64,000 nt of DNA. Origin: Algicella marina. Lineage in GTDB: Bacteria; Pseudomonadota; Alphaproteobacteria; Rhodobacterales; Rhodobacteraceae. The stretch lies in NCBI RefSeq assembly GCF_009931615.1, contig NZ_CP046620.1:1441501-1505500 (forward strand). Reading direction: 5' to 3'. Below the pieces are notes generated by a model. It saw only the letters and a list, made by a program, of their open reading frames with translations, was not told the origin of the DNA and made no database searches. A program made the position numbers and the translations under genes. The first letter of the stretch is position 1, and every line of letters begins with the position of its first letter. Positions 53,459 through 62,724 of this stretch are shown here, one piece after another.

Positions 53459-53791
53459 ATGGCTACGCAAGCCGCCAAGAATAGTGCCGGGCAGACAGTG
53501 ACGCTCGATGAGCTCGCAGCCCAGTTGTCCACCCTGAAGGAAGAGATCGGCACCCTGACCCGGAACGCCGGTGCGTATTCTCGCCAGCAGAGCCAACGGG
53601 CCGTTGACGAGGCACGGAGCAATGCACGTGACGCCGTCGCCAAGGGTGAGGAACATCTTCACGCAGCCCAGAACGCCGTTGCCAAGCTGCCCGATGATGC
53701 GGCCCTGATGGTGCGGGAACGCCCGCTGGCCGCACTGGGCGTCGCCGCTGGCGTGGGCCTGCTGGTCGGTCTTCTGTCGGGCCGTAAATGA
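53459..53791 (+). CDS. DUF883 (YqjD/ElaB-like) membrane-tethered protein
   Basis: 110 residues from the ATG at 53459, eight bases after AGGA (an ATG two codons earlier is too close to it). A hydrophilic helix (LDELAAQLSTLKEEIGTLTR (20 residues)), a helix rich in Ala, Gln and Arg, and a C-terminal membrane anchor RERPLAALGVAAGVGLLVGL (20 residues) with LSGRK, the DUF883 layout. E. coli YqjD binds ribosomes in stationary phase; a similar role here is inference. Two bases before the next gene, so one transcript. Confidence 0.9.
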   Translation: MATQAAKNSAGQTVTLDELAAQLSTLKEEIGTLTRNAGAYSRQQSQRAVDEARSNARDAVAKGEEHLHAAQNAVAKLPDDAALMVRERPLAALGVAAGVGLLVGLLSGRK

Positions 53792-53792
53792 T

Positions 53793-54161
53793 ATGTTGCG
53801 CCTGATACTCTGCGCCCTGTCAGAGCCAAAGGCAGCCGAAACCGCCGGAACCGTGGTCTTCACGGTTCTGGCGGCGGTCTTTGGTGTGATCGGCCTGTAT
53901 TTCGTGACCGATGCCGCATGGCTGTACCTTGCAGGTGCCTATAACCCGGTGGTCGCGTCCGCTGTCGTGGCCGGTGCATTCTTGCTGCTGGCGCTGACGC
54001 TTGTCGTGCTTTCCAAGGCCAAGAGCCGGGCGCGCCGGCAGGCGCAGGCCGCACGGGCCAAGGCGCAGGCAGATCGGGTAGATCCGTTCGTTGCCGTGGC
54101 GCAGGCCTTTGCTATGGGTCAGGCCGCCGGTCAGGCGTTCCGAAAGTCGCCCCCGCGTTGA
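53793..54161 (+). CDS. Small membrane protein, holin-superfamily-like
   Basis: 122 residues with two long helices (VVFTVLAAVFGVIGLYFVTD (20 residues) and VVASAVVAGAFLLLALTLVV (20 residues)), then a basic cytoplasmic tail (SKAKSRARRQAQAARAKAQA (20 residues)). The YqjE/DUF1469-like position behind a DUF883 gene is typical of the YqjD-YqjE pair. Its last 50 bases overlap the end of the convergent receiver-like gene. Probably under the same EcfG promoter as the DUF883 gene. Confidence 0.7.
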   Translation: MLRLILCALSEPKAAETAGTVVFTVLAAVFGVIGLYFVTDAAWLYLAGAYNPVVASAVVAGAFLLLALTLVVLSKAKSRARRQAQAARAKAQADRVDPFVAVAQAFAMGQAAGQAFRKSPPR

Positions 54162-54498
54162 CAAGCATCTGGAACAGCCTCGCGATACTGCCATCGGTAA
54201 ACGGCTTCGACAGGCTGAACCAGTGATCGGGCAACCCGCGTTCTCCGACGGCTAGTGCGCCATCGACGAGAACAACAGGGAAATCCATTGCCTCCAATTC
54301 TTCGAGCGAACGCGTCATGTGCGGCGCTTCGGCCCGATAGCAGACGAACACGAGACACGGCGGTCTGGGCGCGTCCTTGATCGCCACAACCATTTCACCA
54401 ATATCATCAAATAAAACGGCATCTGTCTGCGAATAGCCGGCAACCATTTCCAGCAGATCCTCTCCGACGAGAGAATCATCTTCATAAATCATTATCAC
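54112..54498 (-). CDS. Receiver-like protein without phospho-acceptor aspartate
   Basis: 128 residues from a GTG at 54498; an ATG two codons later is possible. The start IYEDDSLVGEDLLEMVAGYS (20 residues) and the end SLSKPFTDGSIARLFQML match the first acidic pair and the Lys-Pro of a receiver domain. Where the phospho-acceptor Asp should stand, the sequence is CLVFVCYRAEAPHM, with no Asp. It may act as a pseudo-receiver that binds a partner without phosphorylation. Divergent from a Crp/Fnr gene; 50-base 3' overlap with the neighbour. Partner unknown. Confidence 0.75.
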   Translation of the reverse strand: MIMIYEDDSLVGEDLLEMVAGYSQTDAVLFDDIGEMVVAIKDAPRPPCLVFVCYRAEAPHMTRSLEELEAMDFPVVLVDGALAVGERGLPDHWFSLSKPFTDGSIARLFQMLVNAGATFGTPDRRPDP

Positions 54499-54669
54499 GG
54501 GCTAACCCCTTCCCCGGCGCACCGCCACGCCCCCAAAACAAATTCAGAATTGCCCGCCCGCAGGCCGAGGCCGCGGGATCGAGAGATACAGGCATCCTTG
54601 ATTATGCCGATCATGGAACGATTCTCGTCTTGATGCATTAAACCAAGACATAGTCGGCGGGAGAATTCG

Positions 54670-55398
54670 ATGTCCATAAATTGCAGGAATTGTCCTTTAC
54701 GTACACTGCAAGTCTTCCGATCCATGTCCGCCGACGAAGTAAAATTCATGCAGGAATTCAAACGTGGGGAGTTGTCGGTTGACGCAGGGTCAACGATCCT
54801 CATGGAGGGCTCGAACTCTCCGCAATTATTCACGGCTCTGAAGGGCGTTGGTCTGCGCTACAAGAACATGCCTGACGGACAACGACAGGTCGTGAACTTC
54901 GTGCTGCCGGGCGATTTTGTTGGCTTGCAAGCCGGATTGATGGGCGAGATGCAGCACTCCGTCGAGGCGACGACACAGATGACGCTCTGCGTCTTTTCCC
55001 GAAACGAATTGTGGGACATTTTCCGGCACCAGCCCGAGCGGGCCTTCGATCTGACCTGGCTGGCGGCGCTGGAGGAACACTTCCTTGGCGAAACGCTGGC
55101 TGTTGTTGGCCGCAAGAACGGTGAGCAGCGTATAGCCTGGGGGCTTCTGAAATACTATTGCCGCATGGATGCGCTGGGGCTGGCCAACAATGGTCAGGTC
55201 CAGTTTCCCTATCGCCAGCAGGATTTGGCGGACGCGTTGGGGCTTTCGCTGGTGCATACCAACAAGACGCTGAAACGGTTGCGGGAACGGCAAGTGGTGC
55301 GCTGGGACAGCGGCATATTGCGCGTGTCGAATCTGAGGCTATTGGCGGAGTGCGCCGATGTTGATGATTACTCCGTAATGGAGAGGCCGTTGATCTGA
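54670..55398 (+). CDS. Crp/Fnr family transcription regulator
   Basis: 242 residues. The N-terminus is MSINCRNCPLRTLQVFRSMS (20 residues) with a CxxC pair of the type seen in FnrL/FixK-like proteins; the cNMP-fold follows (LPGDFVGLQAGLMGEMQHSV (20 residues)). The C-terminal helix-turn-helix is FPYRQQDLADALGLSLVHTN (20 residues) and KTLKRLRERQVV. Only two Cys are near the N-terminus, so oxygen sensing by a 4Fe-4S cluster is uncertain. A GGAAC-N16-CATT site at 54616-54640 is a weak EcfG candidate. Confidence 0.85.
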   Translation: MSINCRNCPLRTLQVFRSMSADEVKFMQEFKRGELSVDAGSTILMEGSNSPQLFTALKGVGLRYKNMPDGQRQVVNFVLPGDFVGLQAGLMGEMQHSVEATTQMTLCVFSRNELWDIFRHQPERAFDLTWLAALEEHFLGETLAVVGRKNGEQRIAWGLLKYYCRMDALGLANNGQVQFPYRQQDLADALGLSLVHTNKTLKRLRERQVVRWDSGILRVSNLRLLAECADVDDYSVMERPLI

Positions 55399-55420
55399 CG
55401 GCGGAAAGGCCTTTGAGCTT

Positions 55421-56301
55421 ATGGAAGACGAGATTATCCCCACCCTGACCGAGCAGATGCAAAGCTACTGGGAAGCGCTGATCCGCGCCCTGCCCTCGAT
55501 CGGCGCCGCGCTGCTGGTGCTTTTGCTGACCTGGGGCGCTGTGGCCCTTGGGCGGATGATCATCTATCGCGCAGGCAAACGCGCACGGGTGCGCCGAAGT
55601 CTGCTGGACGTTCTGACGATGTTGTTCTCGGTGGCCATTTGGCTGGCCGGGGTGCTGGTGGCACTGACGGTGGTGTTTCCGACGATCACGCCGGCAAAGG
55701 CACTGACGACGCTGGGGCTTGGCTCCATCGCCATCGGCTTCGCGTTCAAGGATACGTTCGAGAATTTCCTTGCTGGCATCCTGATCCTGCTGCGGGAGCC
55801 GTTCACGCTGGGTGACCACATCGCCTGTGAGGCATCGAGGGACAGATCGAGGATATTACCATCCGCGACACGCGGGTGCGGCAGACCAATGGACAATTGA
55901 TCGTCGTGCCGAATTCCAAGTTGTTTCATGAACCGGTCGTCGTGCGGACGGACAAGGAATTCCGCCGTGCCGGGATTATCTGCGGTGTTGCGTATGACGA
56001 GGATGTGGACGAGGCCCGCGAGGTGATCCGCAAAGCGGTGGTGGCAGTGGACAGCGTGCGCGACGACGTGCGCGATGTGCAGGTGTTCGCCAAGGAATTT
56101 GGTGCGTCGTCGATCGACTTCGAGATCACGTGGTGGACGGGGTCGCGCCCCGTGGATATCCGCGCTTCCCGCGATCAGGTGGTGGCGGCGGTGAAACGGG
56201 CGCTGGACGATGCGGACATCGAGATCCCCTTCCCGTACCGGACCCTGACTTTCAAGGGCGCGGGGCCGGAGATGCCTGATCTGGCCGCCGCGAAGGGATG
56301 A
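55421..56301 (+). pseudogene. MscS family mechanosensitive channel, broken by a one-base frameshift
   Basis: Frame 1 (from 55421) encodes three membrane helices and the pore region (LGLGSIAIGFAFKDTFENFL (20 residues), REPFTLGDHIACE) and then turns to nonsense. Frame 2 resumes from about 55834 with IEGQIEDITIRDTRVRQTNG (20 residues), then QLIVVPNSKLFHEPVVVR. Joining them needs one extra base around 55832-55834 inside a motif that is normally continuous (GDxIxxxxIEGxIEDI). Cause: a real mutation, or a sequencing or assembly error. The rest reads like a complete channel of about 290 residues. Confidence 0.85.
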
Positions 56302-56354
56302 GATAGTTGTGCGTTGCGCGGGGCATCGTGGATGGCCCGCGCCTGCCGGTTGGC

Positions 56355-56876
56355 TCAGCCGACGATAAGCTGTTTGATCTGCAAAGCCTCTAGCTCTAGC
56401 TGGTTCAGGCGGAAATGAACCACATCGCCGATGGTGATGATGCCGGTCAGCGCATCGCCATCCACCACGGGCATGTGGCGGAACCGGCCATCCGTCATCC
56501 GCCTGAGCACGGTGACGAGCGGCTCGTCGACTGTCGTCGTCTCGACATTGCGGGTCATCACCTCCTCGACCTTGTGGGGCAGCGTGTGGCCGGGCGTGTC
56601 CGCCAGTTTGCGAACGATATCCCGCTCCGACAGGATTCCCAGCAGGGCACCGGTTGCATCAGCCACCGGCAGCGCGCCGATGCGATTGTCGCGCAGGATC
56701 TCCACCGCCTCGTGCAGGGTCTGCTGCGGACGGATGGTGACGACCTGCCCCTTCTTCTGATCCAGTATGTCCTGGACCTTTGCGTGGCCGACAGAGGTAT
56801 TGGTGGTGACCGACTGGCTCGCGGTGCGGTCCTTGTCGTCGTCCTTGCGCAGGTGCGGTCTGTAGGATTCTGGCAT
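56355..56876 (-). CDS. CBS domain protein
   Basis: 173 residues from the ATG at 56876 with AAGGAG seven bases before it. Two CBS domains: residues about 48-110 (VVTIRPQQTLHEAVEILRDN (20 residues); IGALPVADATGALLGILSER (20 residues)) and about 118-165 (VMTRNVETTTVDEPLVTVLR (20 residues); FRHMPVVDGDALTGIITIGD (20 residues)). Such pairs bind adenosyl ligands and act as energy sensors. The basic N-terminus (RPHLRKDDDKD) has no known domain. No EcfG site seen upstream. Confidence 0.9.
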   Translation of the reverse strand: MPESYRPHLRKDDDKDRTASQSVTTNTSVGHAKVQDILDQKKGQVVTIRPQQTLHEAVEILRDNRIGALPVADATGALLGILSERDIVRKLADTPGHTLPHKVEEVMTRNVETTTVDEPLVTVLRRMTDGRFRHMPVVDGDALTGIITIGDVVHFRLNQLELEALQIKQLIVG

Positions 56877-56957
56877 GCCGGTGTCTCCTTGCTTGTATTG
56901 CCAGCGCCGGTCGTGTGACACGGGTGCTGTTCACAACCTTAACGCCGACGGAACGAT

Positions 56958-57158
56958 ATGGGACCAGATTTTTTTTCAGGAAGTTTTCTGACACCGCCGG
57001 TGGCGACGGCGATCTTCGTTCTGGCGTGCCTTGCGGGCTATCGCTACCGGCACGTCTGGAAGGCGGAGGGACCGCGCTGGCAACTGTGGCTGTTCGGGGC
57101 GGCGGCGGCGGTGGCGCTGCTGGTGCTGGCCTTCGTGCCGTTGCAGACCGGCGGCTGA
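56958..57158 (+). CDS. Small two-helix membrane protein next to nqrM
   Basis: 66 residues: ATAIFVLACLAGYRYRHVWK (20 residues), then WLFGAAAAVALLVLAFVPLQ (20 residues). It starts at ATG 56958, ten bases after GGAAC-like purines, and is followed 16 bases later by the convergent nqrM stop. No family recognised. Its place beside the Na+-NQR locus could be chance. Confidence 0.55.
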   Translation: MGPDFFSGSFLTPPVATAIFVLACLAGYRYRHVWKAEGPRWQLWLFGAAAAVALLVLAFVPLQTGG

Positions 57159-57174
57159 CGCGGAAGTCGCAGAC

Positions 57175-57411
57175 TCAGCTGCGGGCCTCCGCCGCCTCCA
57201 GCATGCGGCGGGCCCGAGGGCAGGCCAGCCGTTCGCGCAGGGGGCTGTCGGGGTCGATTTCCTTGTTGCAGACAAGGCACTGGTCGGCATCGCCGATGGC
57301 GTTCAACCCGCCGCAACTGCCCTTGATACGGCGGCCCGTGAAGATCACGCCGACGGCCATGCCGAGCATGATGAGGGTGAGGATGCCGAAGGTCAGCAAG
57401 AGGGTTTCCAT
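57175..57411 (-). CDS. nqrM: Na+-NQR maturation factor NqrM
   Basis: 78 residues. One N-terminal membrane helix (LLLTFGILTLIMLGMAVGVI (20 residues)), then the cysteine pattern RRIKGSCGGLNAIGDADQCL (20 residues) and VCNKEIDPDSP: four Cys, matching the NqrM (DUF539) family, which delivers iron for the membrane-bound iron site of NqrD/NqrE. Located 18 bases downstream of apbE on the same strand; both are divergent from nqrA. Confidence 0.93.
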   Translation of the reverse strand: METLLLTFGILTLIMLGMAVGVIFTGRRIKGSCGGLNAIGDADQCLVCNKEIDPDSPLRERLACPRARRMLEAAEARS

Positions 57412-57429
57412 GGCGTGCCTTTCGGTGCG

Positions 57430-58449
57430 TCAGGCCTGCAGGGCGGCGAAGCGGCTGCTCTCCGTCGTGGTGAAGGTATCTCCCGTGCGGTCGATGAAGG
57501 CGACGGCGAGGCCTTCCGTCTCGGCGATTTCCAGCCCGCGGGCGCGGCCGAGCACCAGCATTGCCGTGGCCCAGGCATCGGCGAGCATGGCGCTGTCTGT
57601 CAGGACGGTTGCCGAAACGGTGTCATGCAGGATTGGCCGGCCGGTGGCCGGGTCAATGATGTGGGAATAGCGCGTCCCATCCGATTCGAAATAATTGCGG
57701 TAGTCACCGGAGGTGGCCATGCCGAGATCGGAGACTTCGGCCACGCGGTAGACGGAACGGTTGCCGGCGACGGGGTTCTCGATGCCGATCTGCCATGCCG
57801 TGCCGTCTGCATTACGGCCGGAGGTATAGAGATCGCCACCAATCTCGACCATGAAATCGGTGATACCGAACCCGCGAACCGCCTCGGCGACGCGATCGAC
57901 GCCGTGGCCCTTGCCGATGGCGGAGAGATAGATGCCGGCCTCGGGACCGGATTTGCGCAGGGTGGCACCTTGTATGTCGAGGACGCGGGACTGGCCGGTG
58001 CGTGCCATCGCTGCCGTGATCTCCGCATCTGCGGGAACATGCGGCTGCGTGGTGCCGGCGCCGAATCCCCACAGGTCGATCAGCGGGCCGACGGTGACGT
58101 CGAACCGGCCATCGCTGGCGCGGTGGACAGAATCGGCACCTTCGAGGACATGGGCGAGCGCGGGCGAAAGCTGGATGGTTTCGCTGCCGGCGGCATTGAT
58201 TCGCGAAATTTCCGACGCCGGATCCCAGTTGGACATCTGGGCGTTGACCTCGGCCAGCGCGGTCTCGATCGCGGCGACGACGGCCGGTTTCTGCACCTGA
58301 CGGTTCGGCGCGATGGCGATGACATTGTACTGCGTGCCCATCGTCATCCCGGTGATTTTCAGCACCTCGTCCTTCTCCCGGCAGGCAGCAAGGGCCGCCG
58401 CGGACATGATGAGGAACGATCGCCGGGAAATTGTCGTGATACCTGCCAC
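57430..58449 (-). CDS. apbE: FAD:protein FMN transferase ApbE
   Basis: 339 residues from a GTG at 58449; an ATG 16 codons upstream is possible. The N-terminus has a twin-arginine signal with lipobox (ISRRSFLIMSAAALAAC), so it is a periplasmic lipoprotein. ApbE motifs: MTMGTQYNVIA, DGRFDVTVGPLIDLWGFG, SAIGKGHGVDRVAEAV, VEIGGDLYTSG and SHIIDPATGRPI. It attaches FMN to the SGAT threonines of NqrB and NqrC. Divergent from nqrA. Confidence 0.94.
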   Translation of the reverse strand: MAGITTISRRSFLIMSAAALAACREKDEVLKITGMTMGTQYNVIAIAPNRQVQKPAVVAAIETALAEVNAQMSNWDPASEISRINAAGSETIQLSPALAHVLEGADSVHRASDGRFDVTVGPLIDLWGFGAGTTQPHVPADAEITAAMARTGQSRVLDIQGATLRKSGPEAGIYLSAIGKGHGVDRVAEAVRGFGITDFMVEIGGDLYTSGRNADGTAWQIGIENPVAGNRSVYRVAEVSDLGMATSGDYRNYFESDGTRYSHIIDPATGRPILHDTVSATVLTDSAMLADAWATAMLVLGRARGLEIAETEGLAVAFIDRTGDTFTTTESSRFAALQA

Positions 58450-58623
58450 TGCGCATAACTCCGTAGGTTGGCCGCGCCACAGGCGCACTCCGTGCATATA
58501 ATCTTGTCAGGATGGCCGCAACCGCGGGCCGCCTACAAAATAACTCCTAAATCCGTGATTGAAACGGTTTTATTCGCCGGCGCGGCGTTGCATAAGGGGA
58601 AAAACTATCTGTTGGCGACCCAA

Positions 58624-59967
58624 GTGCAAAACTTCAATTTTCGAAAAGGCCTCGATCTCCCCATCGCGGGTGCCGCGTCGGGAGAACCGGTGGAAGATAC
58701 AACCGTTCGCACGGTTGCGCTGCTGGGAGGTGACTACATCGGCCTGAAACCGCGGCTGTCCGTCGAGGAAGGCGATGTCGTCGGCGCAGGCGCGCCGATC
58801 TTTGCCCACAAGGATACGCCGGAGGCGGTGATCACCGCGCCGGTTTCCGGACGGATCAAGGCAATCAACCGTGGTGCGCGTCGCAAGTTGATCAGCGTCG
58901 AGATCGAGATCGACGCCGATGCCGCTCCGGCGGTGGATTTCTCTGAGGTCGGCGACGTGAGCACGCCGGAGGGCCTGGCCGAGCGGCTGGGTGCTGCCGG
59001 GCTGTGGACGTCGTTCCGCACCCGTCCCTATTCCAAGGTTCCGGCAACGACGGATCGCCCCGCGGCGATCTTCGTCACGGCAATGGATACCGAGCCGCTG
59101 GCCGCCGACCCGGCGCCGATCATCGCCGAGGCGGCGGAGGCGTTCGTGCGCGGTCTGGAAGCGGTGGCGATGCTGACGGATGGCGATACCTGGCTGTGCC
59201 ATGCGGCGGGCGCCGACGTGCCCGTCGGCGATGTGGCTGGCGTGCAGGTGGCGACCTTTGCGGGGCCGCATCCGGCCGGACTGGCCGGAACGCACATGCA
59301 TTTCCTGAAACCGCCAACGACCGGGCAGTTTGTCTGGACCATCGGCTATCAGGACGTGATCGCCATCGGACGGCTGCTGCTGACAGGCACGCTGGACAGC
59401 CGCCGGGTGATCGCAATTACCGGGCCGCTGGCCGACAAGCCGCGACTGGTGCGGACGGTGGCCGGCGCTTCGATGAGGGAGCTGTGCGCCGGTGACAACC
59501 CCGACAATCTGCCGGCGCGCATGATTTCCGGCTCCGTGCTTTCCGGCCGCGCCGGGGTGGGCGCGGATGCATATCTTGGCCGCTATGCCCGCCAGATCAC
59601 GCTGATTGAAGAGGACGACAAGCAGATCCCGATGGGCTGGATTCGGCCGATGCCGTCGAAATATGCCTATCAGCCGGTGCTGGGCTCTGCCTTTGCCAGC
59701 AAGATCTACAACCTGACGACCAACCTCAACGGTGGCCGCCGGGCGATGGTGCCGATCGGGACGTTCGAGGAACTGATGCCGCAGGATTTCCTGCCGACAC
59801 AGTTGTTGCGGTCGTTGCTGGTGATGGACACCGATCAGGCGCAGGCGCTGGGTGCGCTGGAACTGGACGAGGAAGACCTCGGCCTCGTCGGGTTCGCCTG
59901 CCCGGCCAAGTATGAATACGGGCTCGCCCTGCGCGACTGCCTTGCCAAGATCGAAAGGGAGGGCTGA
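58624..59967 (+). CDS. nqrA: Na+-translocating NADH:quinone reductase subunit A
   Basis: 447 residues from a GTG at 58624 (VQNFNFRKGLDLPIAG), which gives the normal NqrA N-terminus; a TTG four codons upstream has AGGGGA 11 bases before it and is an alternative. Motifs: KGLDLPIAGAASGEPVEDT, VRTVALLGGDYIGLKP, NRGARRKLISVEIEID and HPAGLAGTHMHFLKPP. Subunit A is a peripheral cytoplasmic part of the complex. First gene of nqrABCDEF, three bases before nqrB. Confidence 0.93.
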   Translation: MQNFNFRKGLDLPIAGAASGEPVEDTTVRTVALLGGDYIGLKPRLSVEEGDVVGAGAPIFAHKDTPEAVITAPVSGRIKAINRGARRKLISVEIEIDADAAPAVDFSEVGDVSTPEGLAERLGAAGLWTSFRTRPYSKVPATTDRPAAIFVTAMDTEPLAADPAPIIAEAAEAFVRGLEAVAMLTDGDTWLCHAAGADVPVGDVAGVQVATFAGPHPAGLAGTHMHFLKPPTTGQFVWTIGYQDVIAIGRLLLTGTLDSRRVIAITGPLADKPRLVRTVAGASMRELCAGDNPDNLPARMISGSVLSGRAGVGADAYLGRYARQITLIEEDDKQIPMGWIRPMPSKYAYQPVLGSAFASKIYNLTTNLNGGRRAMVPIGTFEELMPQDFLPTQLLRSLLVMDTDQAQALGALELDEEDLGLVGFACPAKYEYGLALRDCLAKIEREG

Positions 59968-59970
59968 GCC

Positions 59971-61170
59971 ATGGGGCTGCGCAGCTTCTTCGACAGGATC
60001 GAGCCGAACTTCGTCAGGGGCGGCAAGTACGAGAAGTACTTCCCCATGTACGAAATGGTCGAAAGTTTCCTGTTCACACCCAAGACGGTAACGACGGCCG
60101 CGCCGCACGCACGGTCCTACATCGACATGAAGCGGATCATGACCTACGTCGTGATCGCGACGATCCCCTGCATCCTGTTCGGACTCTACAACACCGGATT
60201 GCAGACGAATATGGCGATCCAGGAGTTCGGGCCGTCCGGCTGGCGGGCGGCGATCATCGACGCGGTGGGTATCGGCTTCAACCCCGGCAACCCGCTTGCG
60301 AACATGGCGCACGGGCTGCTGTATTTCCTGCCCATCTACATCGTCACCCTTGCGGCGGGTGGCGCCTGGGAAGTGTTGTTCGCCACGGTGCGCAGGCACG
60401 AGGTGAACGAAGGTTTCCTCGTTACCTCAATGCTTTACACGCTGATCCTGCCAGCATCGACGCCACTGTGGCAGGTGGCGCTGGGCATTTCCTTTGGCGT
60501 CGTCATTGGCAAGGAAGTGTTCGGGGGCACCGGCAAGAACTTCCTCAACCCCGCACTGGTCGGCCGTGCGTTTCTTTATTTCGCGTATCCGGCCTACATG
60601 TCGGGCGATACGATCTGGACACCGGTGGACGGGTTTTCCGGCGCGACGGCACTGGCCGTGACCGCAGCCGAGGGACCGGCCGCCCTGCCCTCCTACGGCA
60701 TTACGTGGTGGGATGCGTTCTTCGGGACGATACAGGGCTGCATCGGCGAAACCTCGACGCTGGCCTGTCTGATCGGCCTGGCTTTCCTGCTGGCGACGCG
60801 GATCGCCAACTACCGGATGGTCGTCGGCTGTCTTGGCGGGATGATCGGTTTCTCTGTGCTGCTGAACCTCATCGGCTCCGACACCAACCCGGCCTTCGCG
60901 ACGCCGTGGTACTGGCATCTGGTGATCGGCGGCTATGCCTTCGGACTGGTGTTCATGGTCACCGAACCGGTTTCAGGTTCGCATACCAACCTCGGCCGTT
61001 ACATCTACGGCGCGTTGATCGGTTTCATGGTGGTGATGATCCGGGTGGTCAATCCGGCCTTTCCGGAGGGCATGATGCTGGCCATCCTGTTCGGCAACGT
61101 CTTCGCCCCATTGATCGACTATTTCGTCGTGCAGGCCAATATCCGCAGGAGGGCCCGCCGCAATGCCTGA
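59971..61170 (+). CDS. nqrB: Na+-NQR subunit B
   Basis: 399 residues. Membrane protein with about ten helices that carries a covalent FMN on Thr in DGFSGATALAVTAAEG (the SGAT motif) and binds riboflavin. Other motifs: HARSYIDMKRIMTYVVIATI (20 residues), TGKNFLNPALVGRAFLYFAY (20 residues) and EPVSGSHTNLGRYIYGALIG (20 residues). It forms part of the Na+ path and quinone site. Overlaps nqrC by eight bases. Confidence 0.96.
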   Translation: MGLRSFFDRIEPNFVRGGKYEKYFPMYEMVESFLFTPKTVTTAAPHARSYIDMKRIMTYVVIATIPCILFGLYNTGLQTNMAIQEFGPSGWRAAIIDAVGIGFNPGNPLANMAHGLLYFLPIYIVTLAAGGAWEVLFATVRRHEVNEGFLVTSMLYTLILPASTPLWQVALGISFGVVIGKEVFGGTGKNFLNPALVGRAFLYFAYPAYMSGDTIWTPVDGFSGATALAVTAAEGPAALPSYGITWWDAFFGTIQGCIGETSTLACLIGLAFLLATRIANYRMVVGCLGGMIGFSVLLNLIGSDTNPAFATPWYWHLVIGGYAFGLVFMVTEPVSGSHTNLGRYIYGALIGFMVVMIRVVNPAFPEGMMLAILFGNVFAPLIDYFVVQANIRRRARRNA

Positions 61171-62071
61171 CAAGGATACCGACAACACCGTGAACGACAA
61201 GGACACGCAGGATTTCACGCCGGAGATGAACCCGCCAGACCGGGACCTGCCGGCACCGGAGGGAGAGCTTGTAGGCTCAACAGGTTTCCTGCGCCGGTTC
61301 CTCGACACACCGGCGGACAACACCGCCAAGACCGTGATCGTGGCGCTGGGGCTTTGTCTCGTTGCCTCCATGGTCGTCTCCGCCGCCGCCGTATCGTTGC
61401 GGCCGTTGCAGGAGCGGAACGCGGCGCTGGACAAGCAGGTGAACATCGTGGAGGTCGCCGGGCTGTATGAGGACGGTGTCGATGTGGCCGAGGCCTTCGA
61501 GGCGTTCGAGCCGCATGTACTGGAACTGGCCTCGGGCGAGTTTACCGACGAGTTCGACCCATACGAGTTCGATGACCGGGCGGCCGCGGCGGACCTGACC
61601 CTCTCTGCCCCGCTGGAGGACGACCCGGCAAGTATCCGGCGGCAGGCCAACTACGTGACAATCTACCTGCTGCGCAACGAGGACGGTTCGCTCGACAAGG
61701 TGATTCTCCCGGTCTACGGCTACGGTCTTTGGTCGACGCTATATGGTTTCATAGCTGTCGAGGAGGACGGCAATACCATCTACGGATTGCAGTTCTACGA
61801 GCACGCGGAGACCCCCGGCCTCGGCGCCGAGGTGGACAACCCGCGCTGGAAGTCGTTGTGGCGGGACAAGCTGCTGCGCACCGAGGATGGCGAGGGCGAA
61901 CTGGCGATCACCGTTGCCAAGACGCCGCCGCCCGAGGGGCGGGAGTATCATGTTGATGCCCTTTCCGGCGCGACGCTGACCTCTCGCGGGGTCGACAACC
62001 TCGTCCGGTTCTGGATGAGCGAGCGGGGCTTCGAGCCTTTCCTTGAACGAGTAAGAGCGGGAGAGATCTGA
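61163..62071 (+). CDS. nqrC: Na+-NQR subunit C
   Basis: 302 residues. An acidic N-terminal tail ([20 protein letters not shown] (20 residues)) precedes one membrane helix ([20 protein letters not shown] (20 residues)) and a periplasmic domain with the FMN threonine in [16 protein letters not shown]. Also [16 protein letters not shown], normal for NqrC. The N-terminal tail of about 45 residues is longer than in Vibrio. Overlaps nqrD by one base (TGATG). Confidence 0.96.
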   Translation: MPDKDTDNTVNDKDTQDFTPEMNPPDRDLPAPEGELVGSTGFLRRFLDTPADNTAKTVIVALGLCLVASMVVSAAAVSLRPLQERNAALDKQVNIVEVAGLYEDGVDVAEAFEAFEPHVLELASGEFTDEFDPYEFDDRAAAADLTLSAPLEDDPASIRRQANYVTIYLLRNEDGSLDKVILPVYGYGLWSTLYGFIAVEEDGNTIYGLQFYEHAETPGLGAEVDNPRWKSLWRDKLLRTEDGEGELAITVAKTPPPEGREYHVDALSGATLTSRGVDNLVRFWMSERGFEPFLERVRAGEI

Positions 62072-62724
62072 TGGCACAGACCTACCGGACCATGCTTGTC
62101 GACCCGATGGTCGACAACAACCCGATCACGCTGCAGGTGCTGGGCATCTGTTCCGCGCTGGCTGTCACCTCGTCATTGCAGGTGGCGACGGTCATGGCCA
62201 TTGCGGTGACGCTGGTGACGGGCTTCTCGTCGATGTTCATTTCCGTCCTGCGCAGCCAGATCCCGAGTTCGATCCGAATTATCGTGCAGATGATCATCAT
62301 CGCCTCGCTGGTGATCGTGGTCGACCAGGTGCTGAAGGCCTATGCCTACGAGATTTCCAAGACACTGTCGGTGTTCGTGGGGCTGATCATCACCAACTGC
62401 ATCGTCATGGGCCGGGCCGAGGCCTTCGCCATGAAGAACCCGCCGGTCGCGAGTTTTGTCGACGGGGTCGGCAATGGCCTGGGCTACGGGCTGATTCTGA
62501 TGCTGGTTGGTTTCATCCGCGAACTCTTCGGTTCAGGCTCGCTGTTCGGGATCACCATTCTGGAGACCGTGAACAACGGTGGCTGGTACGTGCCCAACGG
62601 CCTGTTGCTGCTGCCGCCCTCTGCCTTCTTCGTCATCGGGCTGCTGATCTGGGCGTTCCGCTCCTGGAAGCCGGAACAGGTCGAAGAACGTGAATACCGC
62701 ATCCAGGTCGTGGAGGCACACTGA
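62071..62724 (+). CDS. nqrD: Na+-NQR subunit D
   Basis: 217 residues with six membrane helices: [20 protein letters not shown] (20 residues), [20 protein letters not shown] (20 residues) and [20 protein letters not shown] (20 residues), which holds the Cys that binds the membrane iron site with NqrE. The ATG overlaps the nqrC stop and its own stop overlaps the nqrE start. Confidence 0.96.
   Translation: MAQTYRTMLVDPMVDNNPITLQVLGICSALAVTSSLQVATVMAIAVTLVTGFSSMFISVLRSQIPSSIRIIVQMIIIASLVIVVDQVLKAYAYEISKTLSVFVGLIITNCIVMGRAEAFAMKNPPVASFVDGVGNGLGYGLILMLVGFIRELFGSGSLFGITILETVNNGGWYVPNGLLLLPPSAFFVIGLLIWAFRSWKPEQVEEREYRIQVVEAH

Noticed and set aside
54600-54645. FNR-like box (TTGAT ... ATCA) upstream of the Crp/Fnr gene
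   Set aside because: The spacing between arms is seven, not four, and the second arm is imperfect.
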